From NCBI GenBank assembly GCA_965261105.1, contig CBDHCM010000006.1:2728001-2792000 (forward strand): DNA of 64,000 bases, read 5' to 3'. The notes beneath the pieces are model-generated. The model saw nothing but the letters and a program-made list of their open reading frames with translations. It searched no databases and was not told the DNA's origin. The DNA comes from Aldehydirespirator sp965261105. Lineage in GTDB: Bacteria; Actinomycetota; Acidimicrobiia; Acidimicrobiales; Aldehydirespiratoraceae. Every line of letters starts with the position of its first letter. Position 1 is the stretch's first letter. Shown piece by piece: positions 7,437 through 21,169 of this stretch. The position numbers and the translations under genes are program-made.

Positions 7437-8450
7437 TCAGGCGACTTGCCAGGTGGGGCGGGAGTGCAGGAGCTCGCGCAGGTCTCCGGGACCGGCCTTG
7501 GCCTGCGAGGCCGCTATCTGCGACGTGACCGCCGAGCCGTACTCCGAGCGGTCCACGGCCCGGAACACCCCGATCGGGGTGGGCACGTCGTTGGTGTTGG
7601 CCAGGCGGCTCAGCGCGAACGCCACTGAGGGGTCCGGGTCGGTCTCGTCGTGCACCACTAGGGCATCGACGCCCACGTCGGCCACCGACACCACCCGGGC
7701 CCTGCCGCCGTCGATCACCACCCCGAACTCGCCGCCGGCGCCGAAGCGCACCGGCTCGCCGTGGCGCAGGTCGATCAACATCGACTCGCGGGCGTCGCGC
7801 TTGGTGATGGCCGCGAAGGCGCCGTCATTGAACACGTTGCAGTTCTGGAAGACTTCCACCAACGCCGCCCCGGGGTGGTCGTGGGCCCGCCGGAACATCT
7901 CCTGCATGTGGCCCCGGTCCATGTCGTGGGTGCGGGCCACGAACGACGCCTCCGCCCCCAGCGCCAGCGACACCGCGTTGAAGGGCTGCTCCACCGAGCC
8001 GTGGGGCGTGGACTTGGTCACCTTGCCCCGCTCGCTGGTGGGCGAGTACTGCCCCTTGGTCAGCCCGTAGATCTGGTTGTTGAACAGCAGGATGTTCAGG
8101 TTCACGTTGCGGCGCAGCGCGTGGATCAGGTGGTTGCCGCCGATCGACATCATGTCGCCGTCGCCGCCCACCACCCACACGTGCAGATCGCCCCGGGCCA
8201 TGGCCAGACCGGTGGCCACCGCCGGGGAACGCCCGTGGATGGCGTGCAGACCGTAGGTGTTCATGTAGTACGGGAACCGGGCCGCGCAGCCGATCCCCGA
8301 CACGAACACCGTGTCCTCGCGCCGCACGCCCAGCTCCGGCATGAGCAGTTGCACGGCGGTGAGGATGGAGTAGTCGCCGCAGCCCGGGCACCAGCGGACC
8401 TCCTGATCGGTGGTCCAGTCCTTGCGGGTGGTCACCGGCACGTCAGTCAT
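7437..8450 (-). CDS. korB: 2-oxoacid:ferredoxin oxidoreductase, beta subunit
   Basis: Thiamine-diphosphate-binding subunit of a 2-oxoglutarate (or related 2-oxoacid):ferredoxin oxidoreductase, which decarboxylates the oxoacid to acyl-CoA and reduces ferredoxin. 337 aa. WCPGCG near residue 20, GIGCAARFPYYMNTYG and the ThDP motif GDGDMMSIGGNHLIHALRRN are all present. Its ATG overlaps the stop of korA by four bases, so the two subunits are coupled. Replaces or supplements the 2-oxoglutarate dehydrogenase step of the TCA cycle. Substrate preference cannot be settled from sequence. Confidence 0.93.
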   Translation of the reverse strand: MTDVPVTTRKDWTTDQEVRWCPGCGDYSILTAVQLLMPELGVRREDTVFVSGIGCAARFPYYMNTYGLHAIHGRSPAVATGLAMARGDLHVWVVGGDGDMMSIGGNHLIHALRRNVNLNILLFNNQIYGLTKGQYSPTSERGKVTKSTPHGSVEQPFNAVSLALGAEASFVARTHDMDRGHMQEMFRRAHDHPGAALVEVFQNCNVFNDGAFAAITKRDARESMLIDLRHGEPVRFGAGGEFGVVIDGGRARVVSVADVGVDALVVHDETDPDPSVAFALSRLANTNDVPTPIGVFRAVDRSEYGSAVTSQIAASQAKAGPGDLRELLHSRPTWQVA

Positions 8451-10411
8451 CGCTGCGCCCCCGCGGCCTCGATGCCACCCGATGAGCCCAGCTGCGCCCC
8501 CGCGGCCTCGATGCCACCCGATGAGCCCAGCGGCTCCCCCGCGGCCTCGATCTCCTCCCAGAAGGCCTCCACCAGTTCGGCCGCAGTGAAGGGCTGGCCC
8601 GAGACCTTGGTCACCGACTTGGCGTCGACGAGGTACTCGGCCCGCAGAATCCGGCAGAGCTGCCCCGTGTTCATCTCCGGCACGACGACGCGCTCAAACG
8701 ACGCGAGCAGCTCGCCGAGGTTGGCGGGCAGCGGGTTCAGATGGCGTAGGTGGATGTGGGCCAGGCGATGGCCGGCCGACTCGAGTCGGCGGCGTGCTCC
8801 GGTGACGGCGCCCCACGTCGAACCCCAGCCCACCGCGGCCACGGCCGCGTCCGGGTCTCCCTCGACGGCGGCCGGCGGGATGTGGCCCGCGATCCGAGCG
8901 ATCCGCTCCGCCCGCAGCCGCACCATGGCCTGATGGTTGTCGGGCTCGTAGCTGATGTTGCCGCTGCCGGCCTCCTTCTCGATGCCGCCGATGCGGTGCA
9001 TCAAGTCGGGCGTGCCGGGAATCGCCCAGGGCCGCACCAGCCGCTCGTCGCGCTGGAAGGGCCAGAAGACGGCCTCACCCTCGTCGTTGACGTGGTTGGG
9101 CTTGGAGGCGAAATCGACGGCTATGGAGCCAAGCTGCTCGACGTCGGGGATGCGCCATGGCTCGCTGCTGTTGGCCAGGTAGCCGTCGGAGAGCAGGATC
9201 ACCGGTGTCCGGTGCTCGACGGCGAGACGGACTGCCTCGATGGCGGCAAAGAAGCAGTCGGACGGGCTCTGGGCCGCAACTATCGGCAGCGGTGCCTCGC
9301 CGTGGCGCCCGTACATGGCCATCAGCAGGTCGGCGGCCTCGGTCTTGGTGGGCAAGCCGGTCGAGGGGCCGCCCCGCTGGATGTCGATGACCACCAGCGG
9401 CACCTCCAGGCTCACAGCCAGACCCACCGTCTCGGCCTTGAGCGCCATGCCCGGCCCCGATGTGGTGGTGACGCCGATGTGGCCCCCGTAGGCCGCGCCG
9501 AGGGCCGACCCCACCGCGGCGATCTCATCCTCGGCCTGCAGGGTGCGGACGCCGAAGTTCTTGTGCCGGGCCAGTTCGTGGAGGATGTCGCTGGCCGGGG
9601 TGATCGGGTAGGACCCCAGGAACAGCGGTATTCCGGCCTGCTGGGAGGCGGCGATGAGCCCCCACGACAGCGCGGTGTTGCCGTTGATGTTGGTGTAGGT
9701 GCCGGGCTCGAGCGCCGCGGGGGCGACCATCAGACGGCTCGCGCCCAGCTCGGCGGTCTCGCCGAAGGCGTGGCCCGCCGCGAAGGCGGCCTTGTTGGCC
9801 GCGATCACCGTGTCGCGTCCCGCGAACTTGCCGTCGATCCAGTCGGCGGTGGGCTTGGTGGGACGGGAGTACAGCCAAGACACCAGCCCCAGAGCGAAGA
9901 AGTTCTTGGAGCGCTCGGCTTCGCGGGGCTTGACCCCCAGGTCCTGGCAGGCCCGCTTGGTCAGGTCGGTCATGGGCGCGGTGACCAGCGTGTAGCCGTC
10001 CAGGCTGCCGTCTTCCAGGGGGTTGGACCGGTATCCGGCCTTGGCCAGGTTGCGCTGGTTGAACGCGTCGGCGTTGACGATGACGGTGCCACCGGGCTTC
10101 ACCAGCACCAGATCGGAGCGCAGCGCGGCCGGGTTCATGGCCACCAGCACCGTGGGGGCGTCTCCGGGCGTGGTGATGTCGTGGTCCGAGATGTGGACCT
10201 GGAACGATGAGACGCCGGCCAGCGTGCCGGCCGGGGCCCTGATCTCCGCAGGGAACTCCGGCAGAGTGGCGAGATCGTTGCCGAACAGGGCGCTGGCCGA
10301 CGTGAACCGGTCGCCGGTGAGCTGCATGCCGTCACCGGAATCGCCCGCGAAGCGAAGGACGATGCCGTCGGCTCGACGGACCTCGTTAGTCCGCTCCGCA
10401 GTGTCAGTCAC
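8447..10411 (-). CDS. korA: 2-oxoacid:ferredoxin oxidoreductase, fused gamma-alpha subunit
   Basis: 654 aa, combining an N-terminal gamma-type domain (FAGDSGDGMQLTGDRFT, about residues 15-190) with the alpha/pyrimidine-binding part (YPITPASDILHEL, AEDEIAAVGSALGAAYGG, TTTSGPGMALKAE). This gamma-alpha fusion is the usual form in actinobacterial KorAB. The GTG start follows AAAGGAG at 6 bases. The extreme C-terminus ends in a 13-residue in-frame repeat (LGSSGGIEAAGAQ) encoded by duplicated DNA, a tail I would not expect in the family. Confidence 0.93.
   Translation of the reverse strand: MTDTAERTNEVRRADGIVLRFAGDSGDGMQLTGDRFTSASALFGNDLATLPEFPAEIRAPAGTLAGVSSFQVHISDHDITTPGDAPTVLVAMNPAALRSDLVLVKPGGTVIVNADAFNQRNLAKAGYRSNPLEDGSLDGYTLVTAPMTDLTKRACQDLGVKPREAERSKNFFALGLVSWLYSRPTKPTADWIDGKFAGRDTVIAANKAAFAAGHAFGETAELGASRLMVAPAALEPGTYTNINGNTALSWGLIAASQQAGIPLFLGSYPITPASDILHELARHKNFGVRTLQAEDEIAAVGSALGAAYGGHIGVTTTSGPGMALKAETVGLAVSLEVPLVVIDIQRGGPSTGLPTKTEAADLLMAMYGRHGEAPLPIVAAQSPSDCFFAAIEAVRLAVEHRTPVILLSDGYLANSSEPWRIPDVEQLGSIAVDFASKPNHVNDEGEAVFWPFQRDERLVRPWAIPGTPDLMHRIGGIEKEAGSGNISYEPDNHQAMVRLRAERIARIAGHIPPAAVEGDPDAAVAAVGWGSTWGAVTGARRRLESAGHRLAHIHLRHLNPLPANLGELLASFERVVVPEMNTGQLCRILRAEYLVDAKSVTKVSGQPFTAAELVEAFWEEIEAAGEPLGSSGGIEAAGAQLGSSGGIEAAGAQR
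8452..8529. repeat. 39-bp tandem duplication in the 3' end of korA
   Basis: Units 8452-8490 and 8491-8529 are identical, with a partial third unit to about 8555. At 13 codons each the reading frame is kept, so the repeat simply lengthens the KorA C-terminus next to the start of korB. Confidence 0.85.
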
Positions 10412-10563
10412 AGATGCTCCTTTGCACCGGCTATGAGCCGGCGGATGTCTCGACCCGCGGTAGAAGCCCGCCGTATCCAGCCCGCCGGCGTCACCCTAGC
10501 CGGTATACCGTGTCCGGCCACGACTCGTGGCTGGTTCATTTGAAGGTTCCGGCCCGCTCGAAG

Positions 10564-11613
<1,050 letters not shown>

Positions 11614-11833
11614 GGGATGGCTCCTGATCGGTGGTGGGATGCGTGCGCCGGCAGACCGCCCGGAACCGCCCGCGCCCGCGTGCCGCCACGGTAGCGCCCC
11701 CGCTCAGCTCAACGCGCGGACCAGTTGGGACACGCTTCAGCCGCCTAGTCGAAGCGAACGATCTGTGCGCTACAGGCACTCGTGTTCTAGCCTGCTCAGC
11801 CAGCCTTCACCCACCAGCCGCGAGGAGACTGGC

Positions 11834-12229
11834 GTGAGATTCGACGCCCAAGTTCAGAACACGTACTGGGGTTCTTCCCATGTTGACGGCATCGGAGTCT
11901 TCGCCAAGACCGACCTGTCTCCCGGTGAGACGGCGGAGGTCTGTAGGTACAAGTTCTTCCGCTCGGCGACTCAGCACCCGCTACTCGCCGAGGAGGGTAA
12001 CGCGCACTTGATCCTCCGCACCGAGATAGGTCAAAACAGCACACAAGGCGCTCATATCCCGACTGGTCACGCGTTGCTCTACAACCACTCCGATGAGCCC
12101 AACGCCAAGTTGGACTTCGATGAAGCGGACGGCGTCCTTGGGATCACGGCTACGAAGCCGATTCTCAAGAGCGACGAGATCCTCATCGACTACACCGCCA
12201 CGCACCCGAGCCGTCAACGCGGTTTCTGA
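11834..12229 (+). CDS. SET-domain protein
   Basis: 131 aa, almost only a SET domain. GIGVFAKTDLSPGE matches the N-terminal SET block, LYNHSDEPNAKLD the NHSxxPN cofactor-binding motif and DEILIDYT the GEExxxDY block. Such proteins usually use S-adenosylmethionine to methylate lysine; the target of bacterial stand-alone SET proteins is generally unknown. GTG at 11834 follows GAGGAG at about 6 bases. The reading frame is open further upstream, but nothing there looks like protein. A small ORF follows 54 bp downstream. Confidence 0.8.
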   Translation: MRFDAQVQNTYWGSSHVDGIGVFAKTDLSPGETAEVCRYKFFRSATQHPLLAEEGNAHLILRTEIGQNSTQGAHIPTGHALLYNHSDEPNAKLDFDEADGVLGITATKPILKSDEILIDYTATHPSRQRGF

Positions 12230-12283
12230 AGCCCGGCAGGACACTGCTGGGCACACGATCACTCTTGGAATAAGGAGACGATC

Positions 12284-12475
12284 ATGCCCAAGCCCTTGAA
12301 GACGTGGGAGGAGCGCCCAGCAGCAGGACGCGTCCAGGGAGACTATGGCGAGCAGCCTTCGCCCGATGCCGTCTGGGGGGTGGCTGGCTTCGTGACCAAC
12401 CACAGCTACCTGAGCACTCCCAGCAAGCTCCGGCAACAGTGGGCGCTTTCGGTGAACTGTGACAGGACCGAATAG
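12284..12475 (+). CDS. Small hypothetical protein, 63 aa
   Basis: ATG at 12284 preceded by AAGGAG at 6-7 bases, a strong ribosome-binding site. The product begins MPKPLKTWEERP, has two prolines and a WGVAGFVTNHSYL segment, and shows no transmembrane or known domain. It is probably co-transcribed with the SET-domain gene. Function not recognised. Confidence 0.55.
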   Translation: MPKPLKTWEERPAAGRVQGDYGEQPSPDAVWGVAGFVTNHSYLSTPSKLRQQWALSVNCDRTE

Positions 12476-12507
12476 CGGGCTGACAGCCCATTACTACGCC
12501 GTCACAC

Positions 12508-13761
12508 CTAGTGCCAGAGCAAGCTGATCGGTGCGGCCCAGATTCTGTCGCTCTTGTCGCTACGGATGTTGCTGATGTGGGTGCCGGTGGTGAGCACCAG
12601 CCCCAGCTTGAATCTGTCTCCGACCTTGTCGGATAGCCACTCGATGTGCTTGATGTCGCCAGGCCGGTGCCGGTTGGCTGACTTGACTTCGATTGCAATG
12701 ATCGCGCCGTCCTCGGTTTCGATCACGGCGTCGATCTCATGCGCGCCCTTGTGGGTGCGGAGGTGGCTCAGCGCATCCCGCATGTTCAGCGCCTCGAGCT
12801 CGGCGCGAAGCTGGTTGAGCGCGAATGTCTCGACGACCCGGCCGTAGAGGTCGCCGTTCAGCTTCAGGCGGGCCAGCGGCACATTTATCGCCGCGATCAG
12901 GAGTCCCGAGTCGCTGAACAGCATCTTGGGGGACTTGGCGAGATTGGGGATGTCCTCGCTGATGAACGCGGGCACTTCGACGGTGATGTCCATGTCGAGC
13001 AGGATGTGACGGTAGTCCCGGTGGGTTCCGGGATTCACTTGGGCGGCGTTGCGCAGGCTTCCGTCTTCTGGCGACCGTGCGGTGTGGAGGGCGGAGGCGA
13101 CGAGGTACCTGCGGAAGTGGGAGGCTGAGCGCCGCTTTCCGAACAGGGGTAGGTCCCGCCGCAACAGCACGCTCAAGTAGTCGCGGCACCACGTCTGCGA
13201 GTGGGCCGCGGAACCCTCCGGTGCGCACTCGGGGAAGCCGCCGACTGCCGCCATGTCGAGGTATCCGAAGATGTCGGGAGTGTGCTCCGGTGAGGCTTCG
13301 GGCGGCGTCCCCGACAGCAGCCCCGCAACTGTCGGATCACGGCGCGGATCCGCAACCCGCAAGCTCCGCTCCCTCACAGTCATCGGGTTGAGCCGCACGG
13401 CCGCCGCCCGGCCGGTCAGCGCTTGGAACTCTGACCGGCTCCGCGGCTCGGCTGAGCCGGTCAGAATGAACCGCCCCGGCCTTCGGTCCCGGTCGACGCT
13501 GCGCTTGATTGCTCGCACCACCTCGGGGGCCAGCTGCCACTCGTCCACCAAGAGCGGCTCCTGAAACCGAGCGAGGGCGGCCTCGGGATCGTCTTGGAAG
13601 ACGGTGCGGGTGGCCGCGTCGTCGAGAAAAGCGCACGACTCGGCCGCCTGCAGGGCCGTGGTGGTCTTGCCGACGCCTCTGGCGCCTGTCACCAGTACGA
13701 CGGGATGGGTTCGATGAGCCTCCGAGAGCTGGGAGTCCACGAGGCGGGGAATGTACTCCAC
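12508..13761 (-). CDS. AAA-family ATPase with DUF4143 domain
   Basis: 417 aa. The N-terminal P-loop ATPase has Walker A GARGVGKT at 26-33 and a Walker B-like LLVDEWQ near residue 72, then a sensor segment FILTGSAEP. The C-terminal DUF4143 region holds HEIDAVIETEDGAIIAIEVKSA, the nuclease-like D-x(n)-ExK signature seen in this family. Members are widespread accessory ATPases of unsettled role. The GTG start lies 7 bases after a TACACT -10-like hexamer, so the mRNA may be leaderless; thirteen 23-bp repeats lie directly upstream. Confidence 0.85.
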   Translation of the reverse strand: MEYIPRLVDSQLSEAHRTHPVVLVTGARGVGKTTTALQAAESCAFLDDAATRTVFQDDPEAALARFQEPLLVDEWQLAPEVVRAIKRSVDRDRRPGRFILTGSAEPRSRSEFQALTGRAAAVRLNPMTVRERSLRVADPRRDPTVAGLLSGTPPEASPEHTPDIFGYLDMAAVGGFPECAPEGSAAHSQTWCRDYLSVLLRRDLPLFGKRRSASHFRRYLVASALHTARSPEDGSLRNAAQVNPGTHRDYRHILLDMDITVEVPAFISEDIPNLAKSPKMLFSDSGLLIAAINVPLARLKLNGDLYGRVVETFALNQLRAELEALNMRDALSHLRTHKGAHEIDAVIETEDGAIIAIEVKSANRHRPGDIKHIEWLSDKVGDRFKLGLVLTTGTHISNIRSDKSDRIWAAPISLLWH

Positions 13762-13768
13762 GAGCCTT

Positions 13769-13774
13769 AGTGTA
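13769..13774 (-). promoter_or_regulatory. -10 element for a leaderless DUF4143 transcript
   Basis: On the minus strand TACACT is followed by seven bases and then the GTG start, matching the TANNNT-N6/7-start spacing of actinobacterial leaderless genes. No ribosome-binding site is visible. The hexamer belongs to the first 23-bp repeat unit. Confidence 0.5.
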
Positions 13775-14068
13775 ACAGTGTTCGGAGTCTTAGTGTAGCA
13801 GTGTACAGAGCCTTAGCGTGGCAGGCCTTGGAGGCTTAGTGTAACAGTGTTCGGAGTCTTAGTGTAGCAGTGTACAGAGCCTTAGCGTGGCAGGCCTTGG
13901 AGTCTTAGTGTAGCAGTGTACAGAGCCTTAGCGTGGCAGGCCTTGGAGGCTTAGTGTAACAGTGTTCGGAGTCTTAGCATAGCAGTGTACAGAGTTTTAG
14001 CGTAGCAGTGTACAGAGTTTTAGCGTAGCAGTGTACAGAGCCTTAGCATGGCAGGCCTTGGAGGCTTC
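13770..14068. repeat. 23-bp tandem repeat array, 13 units
   Basis: Thirteen units of exactly 23 bp fill 299 bp. Three unit types alternate: GTGTAACAGTGTTCGG-, GTGTAGCAGTGTACAG- and GCGTGGCAGGCCTTGG-like starts, each ending AGNCTTA or close to it. There are no spacers, so it is not a CRISPR array. Read on the minus strand most units end in TACACT-AAG or a variant. It occupies the whole interval between the DUF4143 gene and the TPR gene's downstream side. Confidence 0.9.
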
Positions 14069-14129
14069 GGTGCCCAACGACCCCTTTCCCGCACAGCACG
14101 TAGAGCCCAATCAGTAGCGCAGGCGCGGG

Positions 14130-14846
14130 TCAGCTAAGAGCGCGGACCCGTTGGGACACGTCGGCTATCCGCGGATCGTGGGACTCGACCCATCGGAACA
14201 GCTCCCGGGCCCGGGGCGAACGGCCGGCCCGCTCGTAGAGGTCGGCCAACGCGTAGGCCCGACGCAGATGGTGGTCCCGGGGCCGCGACGGCAGCCGCCA
14301 GCCCTGCTCCAGCACCCGGATGGCCGCGGGAAGCTCCCCCCTGTCGGCCTTGGCGCCGGCCAGCACCAGGCGCCCCTCCGTAACCAGCTCGGCCGAGGGC
14401 GAAGCCTCGCCGAGCTCGCGCCACAGGGCCTCGACGTCGGCCCAGCGGCCCAGGGCACGATGGCAGTCGGCCAGCGCCGGGTGCTGCTCCACCGAGCCGC
14501 TCAGCTCGCGGAAGAACTCGAGCTCGGCCATGGCTGCCTCGAAGCGGCCCAACCGGTACAGCACCAGTCCGTAGAGCTCCCGGACGTCGGCGACCTCCGG
14601 TGCGTCCCGGGCCAGCCGGGTGAGCAGCGGAAGGGCCTCCTTGAACCGTTCGGCGCGGAAGGCCTTGGCCGCTGACTCGAAGCGCCGCACTGCGCTCCTG
14701 CCCCGTTCGGGGCCCAGAACGCGCGCCAACTCGGAGGCCGGATCGGGCGCGGGGTGCGGCACGGACGGCAGCGGGACGCGCCGGCGCGCCCTGCCCCGAC
14801 GCGGTGCTGGCGTCGAGCGACTCGACGTGTCGCTCTTGCGCGGCAT
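14130..14846 (-). CDS. TPR-repeat protein
   Basis: 238 aa. After a basic, Ser/Pro-rich N-terminus (MPRKSDTSSRS ... RRGRARRR) come alpha-helical tetratricopeptide-like units from about residue 50 to the end (AAKAFRAERFKEALPLLTRLARDAPEVADVRELYGLVLYRLGRFEAAMAEL in two blocks; LADLYERAGRSPRARELF). TPR proteins are protein-interaction scaffolds; no partner is evident. It lies downstream of the rRNA operon on the same strand, separated by a terminator-like hairpin. Confidence 0.75.
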   Translation of the reverse strand: MPRKSDTSSRSTPAPRRGRARRRVPLPSVPHPAPDPASELARVLGPERGRSAVRRFESAAKAFRAERFKEALPLLTRLARDAPEVADVRELYGLVLYRLGRFEAAMAELEFFRELSGSVEQHPALADCHRALGRWADVEALWRELGEASPSAELVTEGRLVLAGAKADRGELPAAIRVLEQGWRLPSRPRDHHLRRAYALADLYERAGRSPRARELFRWVESHDPRIADVSQRVRALS

Positions 14847-14963
14847 GAGCGGAGCCTACCTGTACCCCGAGTTGCCTCAGGACCGGCCGCCAAACTGGCA
14901 GCAGCAGACTCCCAAACCGGCGCCCACCACTGCCAAATCCACGGGGCATGGGCTCCAGGAATG

Positions 14964-15000
14964 CCAGAAGGCCCCAGCCTCATCGGCGGGGGCCTTCTGG
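14964..15000 (-). terminator. Terminator-like hairpin after the rRNA operon
   Basis: A perfect 12-bp inverted repeat, CCAGAAGGCCCC at 14964-14975 and GGGGCCTTCTGG at 14989-15000, with a 13-base loop, begins about 10 bases past the 5S 3' end. There is no long U tract, as is common in high-GC actinomycetes. Confidence 0.75.
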
Positions 15001-15009
15001 TCGGCGAAA

Positions 15010-15125
<116 letters not shown>

Positions 15126-15224
15126 ACCTGTTGTCCCAAGAGCGAACCCTGAAGCAGGGGAACGCCTCTTGACGAACTCCATAGCGAGCACGAGCATCGA
15201 ACGCTCGATGCGAAATTGAACCAA

Positions 15225-20092
<4,868 letters not shown>

Positions 20093-20319
20093 AGATCTCC
20101 GGCACCGGCCGAGGCCGGGCCTTCGATCGGGTTGCTCGGCTGCTCCCCGCCGAAGCGGGTGCGTGAGCAGCTCTGCGGTTCAGAGAGCCGGTCTCGCCGC
20201 TTGGGGCGGGAGACCTTGGCTCTCCCGGCGCCGAGGCGCCGGGCGGTCCGGCAGGTATGCCGGACCATGTCTTGACGGACATCGCCTCGAGCCACGCAGC
20301 CCGAGCCGACGCCCGCACT

Positions 20320-20348
20320 CGCTATGCGTCCGTCTCTTCCGTTTTCAA
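20320..20348 (-). promoter_or_regulatory. Candidate rRNA operon promoter
   Basis: TTGAAA (20348 down to 20343) matches the -35 consensus at five of six positions; a weak -10 (CATAGC or ATAGCG) lies 16-17 bases downstream. The leader to the 16S start is then about 220 bp and contains strong GC-rich hairpins at about 20191-20216 and 20222-20243. Confidence 0.35.
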
Positions 20349-20365
20349 GAAGCAATCTGCATCTG

Positions 20366-20404
20366 CGCCGGTGGCGGACCCGGATTGAACCGGGCCAGCG
20401 GCGC
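20366..20404. repeat. Nested inverted repeat between hic locus and rRNA operon
   Basis: Outer arms GCGCCG/CGGCGC and inner arms CCCGG/CCGGG enclose ATTGAA. It may end transcription of the hic genes before the rRNA promoter. The 20405-20494 stretch shows nothing further. Confidence 0.5.
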
Positions 20405-20494
20405 CGAAGACACTGCAACCCCAGCCGCGCCCAGAGGGCCCCGCCAGGGGTGAGCCGTGACCCTAGCGCCAGCACCCGGTCCAAGCAACCTTGC

Positions 20495-20597
20495 TCACCA
20501 ACGGATTTTGGGATCGTCAAAGTAAAGGGCCAATGCCTCGCCAAGTCCGGCCAGAGCAGGCTCCACGGACTCGCCCCGGCTCGCGACGACGGATCTA
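20495..20597 (-). pseudogene. HicB relic
   Basis: The minus-strand frame just after hicA reads VVASRGESVEPALAGLGEAL then ALYFDDPKIRW and a TGA. This matches the centre of the intact antitoxin upstream (DVASQGETLDLALANLSEALALYFEHP). There is no start codon or N-terminal strand, so it is a broken second hicB copy lying on the other side of the toxin gene. Confidence 0.6.
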
Positions 20598-20807
20598 GAA
20601 CCGCCCGAACTCTTCGTTGCTCAGCCCAGCCTGCCGCAGGACGCTCTTGATCGTGCCCGTCTGCAACTCGCGCTGCCGAGGCACGATCACAACGCGTGAA
20701 TGCGTGCCCTCGCGCCTGACGAACTTCACATGACTGCCTCGCTGGCCCGTGGGTGCGAAGCCGGCCGCCCGCAGCCTGCTCGCCACCTCTCGGTATGGGA
20801 GCGCCAC
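20595..20807 (-). CDS. hicA: HicA-type toxin
   Basis: 70 aa, the double-stranded-RNA-binding-like fold of HicA mRNA interferases. YREVASRLRAAGF, GSHVKF with the catalytic-type His26, and VVIVPRQRELQTGTIKSVLRQAGLS are diagnostic. It would cleave mRNA when not bound by HicB. GTG start at 20807. Lies 30 bp downstream of hicB, the reversed (antitoxin-first) order. Confidence 0.85.
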   Translation of the reverse strand: MALPYREVASRLRAAGFAPTGQRGSHVKFVRREGTHSRVVIVPRQRELQTGTIKSVLRQAGLSNEEFGRF

Positions 20808-20837
20808 CCCTTGGAACGCGAACGGCTCGCGAACGGC

Positions 20838-21050
20838 TCAAGTAGCGCCGACGACGGCGCGAACGCGGTGAATCTCTGGGGGCGGTGTGGCCATGGGGTG
20901 CTCGAAATAGAGGGCCAGCGCCTCGCTGAGGTTGGCAAGCGCCAGGTCGAGCGTCTCGCCCTGGCTCGCGACGTCAACCTCAAGGGCCTGGGCGACCCAC
21001 CATTCGCCCTCCTGCCATACGCTGGCCGAGAACTCCCGCTCGCTGCTCAT
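20838..21050 (-). CDS. hicB: HicB-type antitoxin
   Basis: 70 aa, a partial RNase H-like HicB domain: FSASVWQEGEWWVAQALEVDVASQGETLDLALANLSEALALYF. It would neutralise the adjacent HicA. It lacks the C-terminal HTH or RHH DNA-binding domain found in longer HicB proteins, so autoregulation by it alone is unlikely. ATG at 21050 has GGGAGG about eight bases upstream. Confidence 0.8.
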   Translation of the reverse strand: MSSEREFSASVWQEGEWWVAQALEVDVASQGETLDLALANLSEALALYFEHPMATPPPEIHRVRAVVGAT

Positions 21051-21169
21051 CGACTACCTCCCAACTGCGCGCAGCCGTGTGACGGTGGAGCAGATCATAG
21101 CGCCCTCCGGTCGGGACTCTGTTCGCCGGCACTGCCTGCGGGCTGAGCAGAGAGTGCCGGCCGGGACGC

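Noticed and set aside
13770..14068. CRISPR array
   Set aside because: Units are directly adjacent with no spacers, and no cas genes are present.
20366..20450. A tRNA on the minus strand (GGTTCAATCC-like T-loop)
   Set aside because: The stem with that loop has only six loop bases and no consistent D or anticodon arm can be folded; it is a simple nested inverted repeat.
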